In this document: in pieces, positions 51,997 to 61,489 of the stretch | Numbering within the stretch: the first letter of the stretch is position 1 | Layout of the letters: each line of letters starts with the position of its first letter | Source: Acidimicrobiia bacterium | GTDB taxonomy: Bacteria > Actinomycetota > Acidimicrobiia > Spongiisociales > UBA11373 | Direction: 5' to 3' | DNA: 64,000 nt | Assembly (NCBI GenBank): GCA_030584185.1 | Contig: CP129495.1 | Location: forward strand, 1,657,469-1,721,468 | The notes under the pieces: generated by a model | What the model saw: the letters and a program-made list of their open reading frames with translations, nothing else | What the model was told of the DNA's origin: nothing | Databases searched by the model: none | Program-made: the position numbers and the translations under genes

Positions 51997-52391
51997 TGAT
52001 GACCGACCCGGTTGCCGACATGCTCACACGGATCCGCAACGCCTCCCAGGCGCTCCACGCCACGGTTGCGATGCCCGCATCCAAACTCAAGGAGGAGATC
52101 GCCCGCATCCTCGTGGCCGAGGGCTACGTGGCCTCGTACGAAGTGAAGGGTTCCGGGGTGCGACGCACTCTCGAGCTGACCCTGCGCTACGGCGCAGACC
52201 GCAAGCGGGTCATCGAGGGCCTGCGGCGGGTGTCGAGCCCGGGAAGCCGCATCTACGTGGGGGCCGACGAGATTCCCAGGGTCAACGGCGGCCTCGGCGT
52301 CGCCGTCGTCTCCACTTCCCAGGGCCTGCTCCCGGACCGCGAGGCGCGTCGGCGCCGTCTCGGCGGCGAAGTCCTCTGCGAGGTGTGGTGA
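51996..52391 (+). CDS. rpsH: 30S ribosomal protein S8
   Basis: A 131-residue 16S rRNA-binding protein (DPVADMLTRIRNASQALH; GLGVAVVSTSQGLLPDREAR). Two adjacent ATGs (51996, 51999) are possible starts. In E. coli S8 is the translational repressor of the spc operon. Confidence 0.95.
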   Translation: MMTDPVADMLTRIRNASQALHATVAMPASKLKEEIARILVAEGYVASYEVKGSGVRRTLELTLRYGADRKRVIEGLRRVSSPGSRIYVGADEIPRVNGGLGVAVVSTSQGLLPDREARRRRLGGEVLCEVW

Positions 52392-52933
52392 TGAGCCGGA
52401 TCGGCAACGCCCCCGTCGCCGTGCCCTCCGGGGTGGAGGTTGCCGTCGACGGCGTACGCGTGACGGTCAAGGGCCCGCGCGGGTCGCTGACGCGTTCCTT
52501 CCCCGACCTGGTGTCGTTCACCGTCGACGAGGGCGTGGTCACCGTGTCGCGCGCCGATGACGAGCGCCGGTCGAAGGCGATGCACGGGCTCAGCCGCGCC
52601 CTGCTGGCCAACATGGTCACCGGTGTCTCCAGCGGCTTTCGCCGCGAGCTGTCGCTGGTCGGTGTCGGATATCGCGCCGCCCAGCAGGGGAATGGAGTCG
52701 AACTACAGGTCGGATTCTCCCACCCGGTGAAGATCGATGCCGTCGACGGGGTGGAACTCGAGGTTCCCGAGCCGACGAAGATCGTCGTCTCCGGGATCGA
52801 CAAGGAGTTGGTGGGGCAGGTGGCCGCCGACATCCGGTCGGTTCGTCCCCCGGAGCCATACAAGGGCAAGGGGATTCGGTACTCGGACGAGACCATTCGC
52901 CGCAAGGCCGGCAAGTCGGGAGTTTCACGATGA
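52391..52933 (+). CDS. rplF: 50S ribosomal protein L6
   Basis: A 180-residue two-domain protein ([35 protein letters not shown]). ATG 52391 abuts rpsH as TGATG; two upstream GTG codons are less likely starts. Overlaps rplR by 4 nt. Confidence 0.96.
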   Translation: MSRIGNAPVAVPSGVEVAVDGVRVTVKGPRGSLTRSFPDLVSFTVDEGVVTVSRADDERRSKAMHGLSRALLANMVTGVSSGFRRELSLVGVGYRAAQQGNGVELQVGFSHPVKIDAVDGVELEVPEPTKIVVSGIDKELVGQVAADIRSVRPPEPYKGKGIRYSDETIRRKAGKSGVSR

Positions 52934-53280
52934 AGACCAGGGACAAGGCGCGCACCCGCCGCCACCTTCGGGTACGGCGCAAGCTGAGCGGTTCCACGGC
53001 ACGGCCGCGATTGGCGGTGTTTCGCAGCAACCGTTACATATATGCCCAGGTGATCGACGACGAGTCGGGTCGCACCGTGGCGGCGGCTTCCTCCCAGGAG
53101 CCGGCGCTGAGGGAGCGGACGCTCTCCGTGGGCACCGCCGCCGAGGTCGGCCGTCTGCTGGCAGAGCGCTGCAAGGCGGCGAAGGTGACCACGGTGGTCT
53201 TCGACCGTGGCGGATTCGCCTACCACGGACGGATCAAAGCGCTGGCCGATGCGGCTCGCGAGGGAGGTCTTGAGTTTTGA
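52930..53280 (+). CDS. rplR: 50S ribosomal protein L18
   Basis: A 116-residue 5S rRNA-binding protein ([48 protein letters not shown] at the C-terminus). Typical length; 4-nt overlaps at both ends. Confidence 0.96.
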   Translation: MKTRDKARTRRHLRVRRKLSGSTARPRLAVFRSNRYIYAQVIDDESGRTVAAASSQEPALRERTLSVGTAAEVGRLLAERCKAAKVTTVVFDRGGFAYHGRIKALADAAREGGLEF

Positions 53281-53870
53281 CGTCGAGAGATTCGCGTGAC
53301 AGACGCAGGGGTGACGGCTACGCCGCCGATGGTCCCCAGTTCGAGGAACGCGTCATCCACATCAATCGTGTGTCCAAGGTGGTGAAGGGCGGTCGTCGCT
53401 TCTCCTTCACGGCACTGGTCGCCGTGGGCGACGGTGCCGGAAAGGTGGGTGTCGGTTACGGCAAGGCCAAGGAGGTCCCCACCGCCATCCAGAAGGGGAT
53501 CGAGAGCGCCCGCAAGACGATGAAGCCGGTGCCGATGGCGGGGACCTCGATCATCCACGAGGTGATCGGCGTCCACGGGGCTTCGCGCGTCCTGGTGAAG
53601 CCTGCCGCCCCCGGGACCGGTGTGATCGCCGGCGGGGCGGTACGTCAGATCCTCGAGGCTGCAGGCATTCGCGACGTGCTGGCCAAGTCGCTTGGATCGG
53701 CAACCCACATCAACGTGGCGCGAGCCACGCTCGATGCGCTTCGTTCGCAGCGGCGACCGGACCAGGTTGCCAAGCGACGTGGCAAGACCGCCGAGGAGGT
53801 CACCCCTCCTGCACTTCTCGCCGCCTACCGGGCCGCCGAGCTGGGCCGCGCCGCCCGGTCGGATACCTGA
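53277..53870 (+). CDS. rpsE: 30S ribosomal protein S5
   Basis: A 197-residue decoding-fidelity protein ([39 protein letters not shown]). The start is TTG at 53277, overlapping the rplR stop (TTGA); ribosome-site strength is modest, so coupling to rplR is likely important. A ~17-residue Arg/Asp-rich N-terminus precedes the conserved fold. Confidence 0.95.
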   Translation: MTSRDSRDRRRGDGYAADGPQFEERVIHINRVSKVVKGGRRFSFTALVAVGDGAGKVGVGYGKAKEVPTAIQKGIESARKTMKPVPMAGTSIIHEVIGVHGASRVLVKPAAPGTGVIAGGAVRQILEAAGIRDVLAKSLGSATHINVARATLDALRSQRRPDQVAKRRGKTAEEVTPPALLAAYRAAELGRAARSDT

Positions 53871-53881
53871 GGGGATAGGCG

Positions 53882-54067
53882 ATGGCCAAGGGAATGCTCA
53901 AGATCAGGCTCGTGCGCAGCACCATCGGCGAGAAGCCGAAGACGCGCGGCGCCGTGCGCAGCCTCGGGCTGCGACGCATCGACCAGGTGACCGAACGACC
54001 GGACACCCCGGACGTCCGTGGCCTGATCGCCGCAGTGGCCCATCTCGTGGAGGTCGAATCCGAATGA
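53882..54067 (+). CDS. rpmD: 50S ribosomal protein L30
   Basis: A 61-residue protein ([35 protein letters not shown]). Small ferredoxin-like fold, standard length. Overlaps rplO by ATGA. Confidence 0.94.
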   Translation: MAKGMLKIRLVRSTIGEKPKTRGAVRSLGLRRIDQVTERPDTPDVRGLIAAVAHLVEVESE

Positions 54068-54501
54068 AGTTGCATCATCTGAAGCCGGCAGCCGGCTCGA
54101 AGAAGGATCGGATTCGCGTCGGACGCGGTGAAGGCGGCCGGCGCGGAAAGACCGCCGGACGGGGCACCAAGGGCGACAAGGCCCGGGGCAGCACGCCGGC
54201 CTGGTTCGAGGGTGGGCAGATGCCGATCTACCGGCGGCTGCCGAAGCTCAAGGGTTTCAAGAACATCAACCGGGTCGAGTACGCCGTGGTGAACGTCGGA
54301 CGCCTCAACGACTTCCGCAAGGGGAGCGTCGTCGGACCCGACGAGCTGCGCGCCGCCGGACTGATCAAGAAGCGCGGTTTGGTCAAGGTGCTGGGACAGG
54401 GCGAGCTCGACAAGGAGCTGACCATCAGGGCCCACGCCTTCAGTGTCGGCGCCATCGAGCGTATTCTGGCGGCGGGTGGCACCGCCGAAGTCATCGAATG
54501 A
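54064..54501 (+). CDS. rplO: 50S ribosomal protein L15
   Basis: A 145-residue late-assembly protein ([20 protein letters not shown]; the Gly/Lys/Arg-rich extension [20 protein letters not shown]). The C-terminus overlaps a micro-ORF by ATGA. Confidence 0.95.
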   Translation: MKLHHLKPAAGSKKDRIRVGRGEGGRRGKTAGRGTKGDKARGSTPAWFEGGQMPIYRRLPKLKGFKNINRVEYAVVNVGRLNDFRKGSVVGPDELRAAGLIKKRGLVKVLGQGELDKELTIRAHAFSVGAIERILAAGGTAEVIE

Positions 54502-54596
54502 ACGGTCGGCAGCGACTCGCCGGGCCGCGGGCGGAGATGCCGCCGGTCGCCGTCCCCGAAGCCCCGGTCGCCGGCACCCACCACCCGAAGTCCTAG
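54498..54596 (+). CDS. Candidate 32-residue micro-ORF between rplO and secY
   Basis: ATG 54498 overlaps the rplO stop by ATGA, the usual coupling in this operon, and the frame ends TAG 15 nt before the secY GTG. The peptide [20 protein letters not shown]... is Pro/Ala-rich with no recognised motif. Its termination could feed ribosomes to secY (AGAGAGGGG lies in between). It could also be open by chance in GC-rich DNA. Confidence 0.3.
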   Translation: MNGRQRLAGPRAEMPPVAVPEAPVAGTHHPKS

Positions 54597-54611
54597 AGAG
54601 GGGCCCGAGCA

Positions 54612-55910
54612 GTGCTCTCCGTCTACCGCAACATGTTCCGGATCCGGGATCTCCGGAACAAGGTGCTGTTCACGCTCGGCATCTTCGCCGTCTACCGGTT
54701 GGGTGCCGCCATTCCGGTGCCCGGCGTCGACCTCGATGCCGTCAAGGCCTTCGCCGACCAGGCGGAGTCGGCCGGGATCGTGGGCCTTCTCAACCTCTTC
54801 TCCGGAGGCGCCCTGGAGACCTTCTCGGTGTTCTCCCTGGGGATCATGCCCTACATCACCTCGTCGATCATCATGCAGCTGCTCGCCGTGGTCATCCCCA
54901 AGCTGCAGCGGCTGCAGGAGGAGGGTGAGGCGGGCCGCAAGGTGATCACCCAGTGGACCCGGTACATCACGGTGATCCTCGCCCTGCTGCAATCGACCGG
55001 CCTCACCTACCTGTTCCACCGGGGCACCCTCACCGGTGGAATCGACCTGGTCCCCAACTACACCCCGGGACGGGTCTTGATCATCGCCATCACCCTCACC
55101 GCCGGGACGGCTTTCATCATGTGGCTGGGTGAGCTCATCTCGCAGCGCGGCGTCGGCAACGGCATGTCGTTGATCATCTTCGTGAGCATCGTCAGCCAGA
55201 TCCCGGCTCAGTTCGCCATCCTGGCGACCTCGGCCGGCGGTTACGCCAACGCCAAATTCATCGGCGTGTCGCTGATGTTCCTGGTGCTCACCGCCGGGAT
55301 CATCTTCGTGGATCAGGGACAGCGCCGGATTCCGATCCAGTTCTCCAAGCGGATCCGGGGGCGGCGCATGCTGGGCGGACAGAGCACCTACATCCCGTTG
55401 AAGGTGAACACGGCCGGGGTGATTCCGGTGATCTTCGCCTCCAGCTTCCTCTACTTCCCGGCACTGGTCGCCTCGTCGATTCCGGCGGAGGGGTTCTTCG
55501 GGCCGATCCGGCGGTTCATCGACAACAACCTCGTGAGCGGAAACTCGTGGTGGTATGTGATCCTGTTCGGCCTGCTCATCATCTTCTTCACCTACTTCTA
55601 CACGGCCATCCAGTTCGATCCGGCCCGACAATCGGACATGATCCAGCGGCAGGGCGGGTTCATCCCCGGCATCAGGCCGGGCTCGCAGACCACGCGCTAC
55701 CTGGAGCACATCCTCAGCCGGATCACGCTGCCCGGTTCGCTGTTCCTGGCGGCGGTGGCGGTGCTGCCGTCGATCGTGGCGATCTTCTTCGGCCTCTCGC
55801 TCGGGTTCTCCGGGATCTCCATCCTGATCGTCGTCGGCGTGGCGCTGGAGACGATGAAACAGATCGAGAGCCAGCTGATGATGCGCAACTACGAGGGATT
55901 CCTGTCGTGA
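54612..55910 (+). CDS. secY: Preprotein translocase subunit SecY
   Basis: A 432-residue, ten-helix channel of the Sec translocon. Motifs include VYRLGAAIPVPGVD, FSLGIMPYITSSIIMQLL (lateral gate region), RIPIQFSKRIRGRRMLGGQ (ribosome/SecA-binding loop) and GTRPG-like GIRPGSQTTRYLEHIL. GTG start with GAGAGGGG upstream. It is preceded by a 110-nt gap with a micro-ORF. Confidence 0.95.
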   Translation: MLSVYRNMFRIRDLRNKVLFTLGIFAVYRLGAAIPVPGVDLDAVKAFADQAESAGIVGLLNLFSGGALETFSVFSLGIMPYITSSIIMQLLAVVIPKLQRLQEEGEAGRKVITQWTRYITVILALLQSTGLTYLFHRGTLTGGIDLVPNYTPGRVLIIAITLTAGTAFIMWLGELISQRGVGNGMSLIIFVSIVSQIPAQFAILATSAGGYANAKFIGVSLMFLVLTAGIIFVDQGQRRIPIQFSKRIRGRRMLGGQSTYIPLKVNTAGVIPVIFASSFLYFPALVASSIPAEGFFGPIRRFIDNNLVSGNSWWYVILFGLLIIFFTYFYTAIQFDPARQSDMIQRQGGFIPGIRPGSQTTRYLEHILSRITLPGSLFLAAVAVLPSIVAIFFGLSLGFSGISILIVVGVALETMKQIESQLMMRNYEGFLS

Positions 55911-55916
55911 GGTGTG

Positions 55917-55952
55917 GCGCTCCCCTCGAGTCGGGGAGGCGGCCGGAGGGGA
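55917..55952 (+). repeat. Degenerate copy of the dispersed hairpin repeat
   Basis: GGCGCTCCCC-tcgagt-GGGGAGGCGGCC followed by GGAGGGG resembles the central part of the units at 32930-33069. It lies in the 87-nt secY-adk gap. Confidence 0.45.
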
Positions 55953-55997
55953 TCTTTCGACGGGCGCCGGGTGGGAGTCGTGCCCGGTTGCAGGCAG

Positions 55998-56552
55998 ATG
56001 GGTAGGCGGATCCTGCTCCTCGGGGCCCCGGGTGCCGGCAAGGGCACCCAGGCGGAGCTGCTCTGTCGAGCCCTTGGAGTTCCCCACATCTCCACCGGTG
56101 CGATGCTCAGGGAGCACGTGGCCGACGGCACCGCCCTGGGACTGCGGGCGGCGGCGATCATGGAGGCGGGCGATCTGGTGCCAGACGACCTGGTGGTGGC
56201 CATGGTCGACGAGCGCCTGGCCCGTCCCGACGCCGCTTGTGGCTTCCTGCTCGACGGATTCCCGCGCACCCTGAATCAGGCCGAGGCACTCGATGCCGCC
56301 GTCGGCGCCGAGGCACTCGATGCCGTGATCGCCATCGAGGTGCCTGAAGAGGAGCTCGTGGCCCGAGCCCTTGCTCGTGGCCGCAGCGATGACAGCGTCT
56401 CTTCCATTCGCAACCGGTTGGATGTCTACCGGCGCGACACTGAGCCCCTCATCGACCACTACCGCCGATCGGGGCGAGTCGTCCGGGAGGTCGATGGCGT
56501 CGGTGCCATCGACGAGGTCCTGAGCAGGATCGTCGCCACCCTGGCCTCATGA
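55998..56552 (+). CDS. adk: Adenylate kinase
   Basis: A 184-residue AMP/ATP phosphotransferase of the short-LID type. P-loop GAPGAGKGTQ (8-17), STGAMLR for AMP binding, LLDGFPRTLNQAEAL and RGRSDDSVSSIRNRL. A 19-bp direct repeat (56280-56298 and 56307-56325) encodes AEALDA twice, a local duplication after the DGFPRT region. The start at 55998 fits family N-termini; the frame is open to 55914 without support. Overlaps map. Confidence 0.95.
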   Translation: MGRRILLLGAPGAGKGTQAELLCRALGVPHISTGAMLREHVADGTALGLRAAAIMEAGDLVPDDLVVAMVDERLARPDAACGFLLDGFPRTLNQAEALDAAVGAEALDAVIAIEVPEEELVARALARGRSDDSVSSIRNRLDVYRRDTEPLIDHYRRSGRVVREVDGVGAIDEVLSRIVATLAS

Positions 56553-57295
56553 TGACCATCAAGTCTGAGGCCGACTTCGCCGCGATGCGGCGCGCCGGCC
56601 GCATCGTCGCCCGGATCCACGAGGCACTTCGCGATGCGGCGTCACCAGGGGTCAGTCTGCTCGATCTGGATGCCATCGCCGCCCGGATCGTTCGAGACGG
56701 CAAGACGACCTCCAACTTTCTCGGGTACCACGGCTTTCCGGCCGTGACCTGCCTGTCGGTCAACGAGGAGATCGTTCACGGCATCCCCTCGGCCAGGCGC
56801 CTCGAGGAGGGCGACATCCTCAGTGTCGACGCCGGTGCCGTGTACGAAGGCTGGCACGCCGATGGGGCGATCACCTTCCCGGTGGGTGCCGTACCCGAAG
56901 AGACCAGTCGGCTGCTGGCGGTGACCGAGAAGGCCATGTGGGCCGGAATCGAGGCGGCGACCATCGGCACCCGGATCGGCGACCTGGGAGCGGTCATCGG
57001 AGCCGTCGCCGAAGAGGCCGGCTACGGGATCGTGCGCGACTACACGGGACACGGCATCGGCCGGGCGATGCACGAGGAGCCTCAGATCCCCAACTTCGGA
57101 CGGCCCGGAACCGGAATGCGCCTCCGACGGGGGATGGCGGTGTGTCTCGAACCGATGTTCAACCTCGGCGGCGACGACACCCGCGTCCTCGAAGATGGCT
57201 GGACCGTCGTCACCGCCGACGGTTCGCTCTCGGCCCACTTCGAGCACACCGTCGCCATCACTCCCGATGGGCCGCAGGTGCTGACACTGGCCTGA
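56549..57295 (+). CDS. map: Type I methionine aminopeptidase
   Basis: A 248-residue metalloenzyme removing N-terminal Met. The five metal ligands are recognisable in VDAGAVYEGWHADGAITF (two Asp), GHGIGRAMHEEP (His), CLEPMFN (Glu) and AHFEHTV (Glu). It overlaps adk by ATGA (second ATG at 56552). In most bacteria infA and rpmJ follow directly; here a gene on the opposite strand intervenes. Confidence 0.95.
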   Translation: MMTIKSEADFAAMRRAGRIVARIHEALRDAASPGVSLLDLDAIAARIVRDGKTTSNFLGYHGFPAVTCLSVNEEIVHGIPSARRLEEGDILSVDAGAVYEGWHADGAITFPVGAVPEETSRLLAVTEKAMWAGIEAATIGTRIGDLGAVIGAVAEEAGYGIVRDYTGHGIGRAMHEEPQIPNFGRPGTGMRLRRGMAVCLEPMFNLGGDDTRVLEDGWTVVTADGSLSAHFEHTVAITPDGPQVLTLA

Positions 57296-57332
57296 GCGGG
57301 CGCCTCTCGGACGGAGGTGGCGACTGCTGTCC

Positions 57333-58361
57333 TCAGCCGCCCAGACGGAGGCGGTCCCACTCCGCCAGCGCCGGCCTTTCCGATCCTTCGGCCGTGATCA
57401 GGCCCATCCCCGAGAAGAGGGCCGCGGTGACGGCCAGGTCTGGGGGGGCGTCGACGAACAACGGATCGGGATCGGCAGGAAAGAACCACACCACGAAGGC
57501 CATGCGATGGCGGTCGGCAACTCGCCCCAGCCAGGTGACGTACTCCGCCTGACCCGCCGGGTCGTCGTCGCCGGGCCAACCCGTCTCGGCCACCACGAGC
57601 GGCCTTCCCAGACGGGCGAGCTCGTCCAGGGCGTCGTCGGGGGGCACATCGGTCGCTCCGAACACGGTGGGGTAGATGGACAAGCCGATGAGGTCCATCG
57701 CCGCGGCGAGGGTCGCCGACGAATCGGGGTCGATCGGGCTGTCGGCCTGCAGCGAGACCAGCGTCTCGATGTCGGGGTGGGTGGCGTCGATGTGCTCGCC
57801 AAGGTCGACCGCCAGCTGCTCGAGAGCGGCCCCGAGCGCCTCGTCGTGTTGGGCCACGAGGTTGATCTCCACGCCGACGTTCACCCAGGCCGGGTGCAGC
57901 CGTTCGACGAGCAGGTCGATCCAGGCCCTGGCCGCATCGAGTGCCTCGGACGAATCGGGCGGTGGCGGGACGCCGCCCTCGGCGCAGTCCGGGGCCATGG
58001 CGTCGCGGCCGATCGCCGAGAACGAGGTGGCCAGGTACACCGCCGATCCTTCGGGGGTCTGCTCCTGGCGAAGGCGCAGGGCCGCCTCCACCGAGTCCGG
58101 CAGGGGCGAACCGCTGGTGAGGGCGCCCCAGGGAACGCAGTCGTCGAGGTGGTGGGCGACGAGGTCGCCGTGCTCTGCCGCTATCCGATACGAGGTGAGG
58201 ACCCCATCCAGGGAGGGTCGTGCCGGAAACGGAGTGAAGCCGAAAAGCGTTTCGGACCCGTAGGGGCCACCGACTGTGGGGGACGGGGTGGTGGCATCGA
58301 TGCCGCCGTTCGACCCGCAGGCGGCGACGACGAGCACCAGTGCCAGGAGCGTCTTCGGCAC
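57333..58361 (-). CDS. Lipoprotein with glycoside-hydrolase-like TIM barrel
   Basis: A 342-residue predicted lipoprotein (signal ending LVVAAC). The body looks like a clan GH-A barrel related to GH53 galactanases: WVNVGVEINLVAQ offers a candidate acid/base Glu after strand 4, LIGLSIYPTVFG matches strand 6, VVAETGWPGDD gives a candidate nucleophile Glu at strand 7 and FVVWFFPA strand 8. Substrate unknown, and enzymatic activity is unproven. GTG start chosen for the signal peptide. It lies antisense to the ribosomal operon, between map and rpmJ, in the place normally held by infA. Confidence 0.72.
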   Translation of the reverse strand: MPKTLLALVLVVAACGSNGGIDATTPSPTVGGPYGSETLFGFTPFPARPSLDGVLTSYRIAAEHGDLVAHHLDDCVPWGALTSGSPLPDSVEAALRLRQEQTPEGSAVYLATSFSAIGRDAMAPDCAEGGVPPPPDSSEALDAARAWIDLLVERLHPAWVNVGVEINLVAQHDEALGAALEQLAVDLGEHIDATHPDIETLVSLQADSPIDPDSSATLAAAMDLIGLSIYPTVFGATDVPPDDALDELARLGRPLVVAETGWPGDDDPAGQAEYVTWLGRVADRHRMAFVVWFFPADPDPLFVDAPPDLAVTAALFSGMGLITAEGSERPALAEWDRLRLGG

Positions 58362-58418
58362 GCCCGTAGAGTAGGTTCGCTCGACCGATCGATGGCGGTC
58401 GCACCCCGATCCCCGGAC

Positions 58419-58447
58419 TTGTGACAATCCGCCGCTCGCGTTACTCT
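58419..58447 (+). promoter_or_regulatory. Promoter of the alpha operon (rpmJ onward)
   Basis: TTGTGA (58419-58424) and TACTCT (58442-58447) with 17-nt spacing. A new promoter is needed here because the lipoprotein gene splits the cluster. The ~170-nt leader to rpmJ contains GGCCC-ttcg-GGGCC (58456-58469) and TCACCC-ttcgt-GGGTGA (58570-58586) hairpins, which could serve regulation. The 259-nt gap holds no infA or other gene. Confidence 0.5.
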
Positions 58448-58620
58448 TCCGGTCCGGCCCTTCGGGGCCCATTTGGTGTGTGTGCAGCGGCGTGCCCCCG
58501 GGTGTGCCTGCTGTCCGGCTAGACGAAACCAACCAGCGCGATTCGGGCGTCGTCGTCGGGACCTCCAGATCACCCTTCGTGGGTGACCGGTGCGCCCGCC
58601 GACAGTGCCCGGGAGAGATC

Positions 58621-58734
58621 ATGAAAGTACGTCCCAGTGCCAAGAAGATGTGCGAGAAATGTCGCATCATCAGGCGGCGCGGGCGCGTATGGGTGATCTG
58701 TTCCAACCCGCGTCACAAGCAGCGGCAGGGGTAG
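58621..58734 (+). CDS. rpmJ: 50S ribosomal protein L36, zinc-binding form
   Basis: A 37-residue protein, [14 protein letters not shown]...; Cys11, Cys14, Cys27 and His32 form the zinc site. GGGAGAG precedes the ATG. It is 4 nt from rpsM. Confidence 0.96.
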   Translation: MKVRPSAKKMCEKCRIIRRRGRVWVICSNPRHKQRQG

Positions 58735-58738
58735 TCAG

Positions 58739-59122
58739 ATGGCACGAATCTCCGGGGTGGACCTGCCCCGCGACAAGCGAGTTGTGATCGGCCTTACCTA
58801 CATCTTCGGGGTGGGCAACAGCCGCGCCCTGGAGACCTGCCATGCGGCCAAGGTCTCCCCCGACACCAAGGTACGCGACCTCACCGACGACGAGGTCAAC
58901 CGTCTGCGACGGACCCTCGACGACTCCGAGTTCCGAGTCGAAGGCGACCTGCGTCGTGAGGTCGCCCAGAACATCAAGCGCAAGGTCGAGATCGGCAGCT
59001 ACCAGGGGGTGCGGCATCGTCGCAACCTCCCGGTGAACGGCCAGCGCACCCACACCAATGCGCGCACCCGGAAGGGGCCGCGCGTCGCCATCGCCGGCAA
59101 GAAGAAGGCCGTGAAGAAGTAG
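58739..59122 (+). CDS. rpsM: 30S ribosomal protein S13
   Basis: A 127-residue head protein ([40 protein letters not shown]; basic C-terminal KKKAVKK reaching the P site). Confidence 0.96.
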   Translation: MARISGVDLPRDKRVVIGLTYIFGVGNSRALETCHAAKVSPDTKVRDLTDDEVNRLRRTLDDSEFRVEGDLRREVAQNIKRKVEIGSYQGVRHRRNLPVNGQRTHTNARTRKGPRVAIAGKKKAVKK

Positions 59123-59144
59123 TCGGCTCGGAGGAGTGCACCAG

Positions 59145-59534
59145 TTGGTAGAGAAGAAGAAGTCGAGGCGCCGGGAACGGAGGAACATCCTCCACGGCGA
59201 AGCGCACATCACCGCCAGTTTCAACAACACGATCATCAACATCACCGACCTCGATGGGAACACCGTCGTATGGACCTCGGGGGGGACGGTCGGGTTCAAG
59301 GGATCCCGGAAATCCACCCCGTACGCCGCCCAGGTCGCCGCCGAACAGGCGGCACGCCGTGCCGGTGAGTACGGGATGCGCAAGGTGGACGTGATCGTTC
59401 GGGGTTCGGGTGCCGGCCGTGAGACCGCCATTCGTACCCTGCAGACCATGGGCATGGAGGTCACAGGCATCAAGGACGTCACTCCTCTGGCCCACAACGG
59501 TGTGCGCCTCAACAAGCGGCGGAGGAAGGGCTAG
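59145..59534 (+). CDS. rpsK: 30S ribosomal protein S11
   Basis: A 129-residue platform protein ([36 protein letters not shown]). TTG 59145 was chosen because GGAGGA (59130-59135) is 9 nt away; the GTG at 59136 would lie inside the Shine-Dalgarno sequence. Confidence 0.93.
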   Translation: MVEKKKSRRRERRNILHGEAHITASFNNTIINITDLDGNTVVWTSGGTVGFKGSRKSTPYAAQVAAEQAARRAGEYGMRKVDVIVRGSGAGRETAIRTLQTMGMEVTGIKDVTPLAHNGVRLNKRRRKG

Positions 59535-60161
59535 ATGGCACGCTACGTCGGACCCGCCTGCCGGCTTTGTCGCCGTGAGCGCACCAAGCTGTTCCTCAAG
59601 GGAGCGCGTTGCGAGTCGAGCAAGTGCGCGATCGAGCGCAAGCCCTATCCGCCGGGGGAGCACGGCAAGGGACGGATCCGTGAGACCCAGTACCTGATCC
59701 AGCTTCGCGAGAAGCAGAAGACGCGCCGCATCTACGGCGTGCTCGAGAAGCAGTTCCGCAGGTACTACGCCGAAGCGGCGCGCAGCAAGGGGATCACGGG
59801 CGAGAGCCTCCTCCAGATCCTCGAGAGCCGGCTCGACAACGTGGTGTTCCGCGCCCACTTCGCCGAGTCCCGGGCTCAGGCCCGGCAGCTGGTCAACCAC
59901 GCCCACTTCCGGGTGAACGGCCGCCGGGTCGACATTCCTTCGTACCGCGTCCGGCCCGGCGACGTGATCACGATGCGGGAGCGCAGCAAGGGGATCCTCC
60001 CCGTACAGCACTCGGTCGACACCGCCTCTCGGCGTGCCGCAGTCGAGTGGCTGGACGTGGAGGTAGCCGATCGCAAGATCACCGTCGTGAGCCTGCCGAG
60101 CAGGGCTCAGATCGACACCCAGGTTCAGGAGCAGTTGATCGTCGAGTTGTACTCGAAGTAA
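59535..60161 (+). CDS. rpsD: 30S ribosomal protein S4, zinc-binding form
   Basis: A 208-residue primary assembly protein. Its N-terminus has four cysteines (CRLC at 9-12, then Cys26 and Cys31), the C+ form that binds zinc as in Thermus. The S4 RNA-binding domain is at about 98-160 (SRLDNVVFRAHFAESRAQAR). In E. coli S4 represses the alpha operon. Starts immediately after rpsK. Confidence 0.95.
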   Translation: MARYVGPACRLCRRERTKLFLKGARCESSKCAIERKPYPPGEHGKGRIRETQYLIQLREKQKTRRIYGVLEKQFRRYYAEAARSKGITGESLLQILESRLDNVVFRAHFAESRAQARQLVNHAHFRVNGRRVDIPSYRVRPGDVITMRERSKGILPVQHSVDTASRRAAVEWLDVEVADRKITVVSLPSRAQIDTQVQEQLIVELYSK

Positions 60162-60173
60162 GGGGTCGTCCAA

Positions 60174-61124
60174 GTGCTGATCGTCCAGCGTCCACAGATC
60201 GAAGAAGTAGTCGTCGACGAGTGTCGCTCCCGTTTCATCGTGGAGCCGCTCGAGCCGGGGTTCGGCTACACGCTGGGCAACACCCTGCGCCGCACCCTGC
60301 TCTCCCGTATCCCGGGAGCGGCCATCACCTCGGTGCGCATCGAGGGCGTGCAGCACGAGTTCTCCACCGTGCCCGGGATCGTCGAGGACGTCGTCGACAT
60401 CATCCTCAACCTCAAGGGTGTGGTGCTTCGTGTCGAGGTCGACGGACCGCAGACTCTCTACCTCTCGGCGCGCGGCAAGGGCGACGTCACCGCCGGAGAC
60501 ATCAAGGCGCCCGCAGGAGTCGAGGTCGTCAATCCCGACCTCCACATCGCCTCGCTCTCGTCCTCTGGAAAGCTCGAGATCGAGATGTCATGTGAGCGCG
60601 GCGTCGGATACCGCAGCGCCGATCGCAACAAGCGCGGCGAAGGCATCGGGGTGATCCCTATCGACTCGATCTTCTCACCGGTCCGCAAGGTGGCCTACAC
60701 CGTCGAGTCCACCCAGGTCGGTCAGATGACCAACTTCGACAAGCTGGTGCTCGACGTGTACACCGACGGCGCCGTGAGCCCGAACGAGGCACTGTCGTCG
60801 GCGGGAAAGACTCTCGGTGAGCTGCTCGGCCTGTTCGCCGACTTCGGTGAGGGCATCGGGCTGGAGCTCGGCGACGTCATCACCACGGAGTCCGCTTCGC
60901 CAGACCTCGACCTTCCCATCGAGGCTCTCGATCTCTCGGAGCGTCCCCGCAACTGCCTTCGCCGCGCACAGATCCAGACCGTGGGCGAGCTCGTGCTCAA
61001 GAGCGAAGAGGACCTGCTCAACATCACCAACTTCGGGCAGAAGAGCCTCGAAGAGGTGATCGCCAAGCTGGACGAGCTGGGCCTGTCGCTCACCGTGTCG
61101 CGCGACAGCGAAGGCGGGGTCTGA
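60174..61124 (+). CDS. rpoA: RNA polymerase alpha subunit
   Basis: A 316-residue subunit. The N-terminal dimerization domain (about 1-228; [20 protein letters not shown]) scaffolds beta/beta-prime and the C-terminal domain (about 245-310; [34 protein letters not shown]) contacts UP elements and activators. GTG start; adjoins rplQ by TGATG. Confidence 0.96.
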   Translation: MLIVQRPQIEEVVVDECRSRFIVEPLEPGFGYTLGNTLRRTLLSRIPGAAITSVRIEGVQHEFSTVPGIVEDVVDIILNLKGVVLRVEVDGPQTLYLSARGKGDVTAGDIKAPAGVEVVNPDLHIASLSSSGKLEIEMSCERGVGYRSADRNKRGEGIGVIPIDSIFSPVRKVAYTVESTQVGQMTNFDKLVLDVYTDGAVSPNEALSSAGKTLGELLGLFADFGEGIGLELGDVITTESASPDLDLPIEALDLSERPRNCLRRAQIQTVGELVLKSEEDLLNITNFGQKSLEEVIAKLDELGLSLTVSRDSEGGV

Positions 61125-61474
61125 TGCCGCGTCCCAAGCGTGGACGCCGCTTCGGCGGTGATGCCGCCCACCAGAAGGCCCTGCTCAGCAACCTCGCCCA
61201 GGAACTGTTCTGGGACGACAAGGTGACCACCACCGTGGCCAAGGCCAAGGCGCTCAGGCCGTACGCAGAGCACCTGATCACCAAGGCCAGGACGGGCACC
61301 CTGCACGCCCGCCGCACCGTCCTGCGCAAGATCGAGGACACCGAGGTCGTCACCCGTCTCTTCGACGAGGTGGCGCCGCGGTATTCAGATCGTCCCGGGG
61401 GTTACACCCGCATGACCCGCCTCGGTCCCCGCCGTGGCGACGGCGCGGAGATGGCCATCGTCGAGCTGGTCTGA
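61124..61474 (+). CDS. rplQ: 50S ribosomal protein L17
   Basis: A 116-residue protein close to the tunnel exit ([60 protein letters not shown]). Last gene of the ribosomal cluster. Confidence 0.96.
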   Translation: MPRPKRGRRFGGDAAHQKALLSNLAQELFWDDKVTTTVAKAKALRPYAEHLITKARTGTLHARRTVLRKIEDTEVVTRLFDEVAPRYSDRPGGYTRMTRLGPRRGDGAEMAIVELV

Positions 61475-61489
61475 GGTTCGTCGGAGCCG

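Noticed and set aside
54228-56459. 743-codon minus-strand frame across secY and adk.
   Set aside because: Shadow of GC-rich coding sequence; SecY and Adk on the plus strand are unambiguous.
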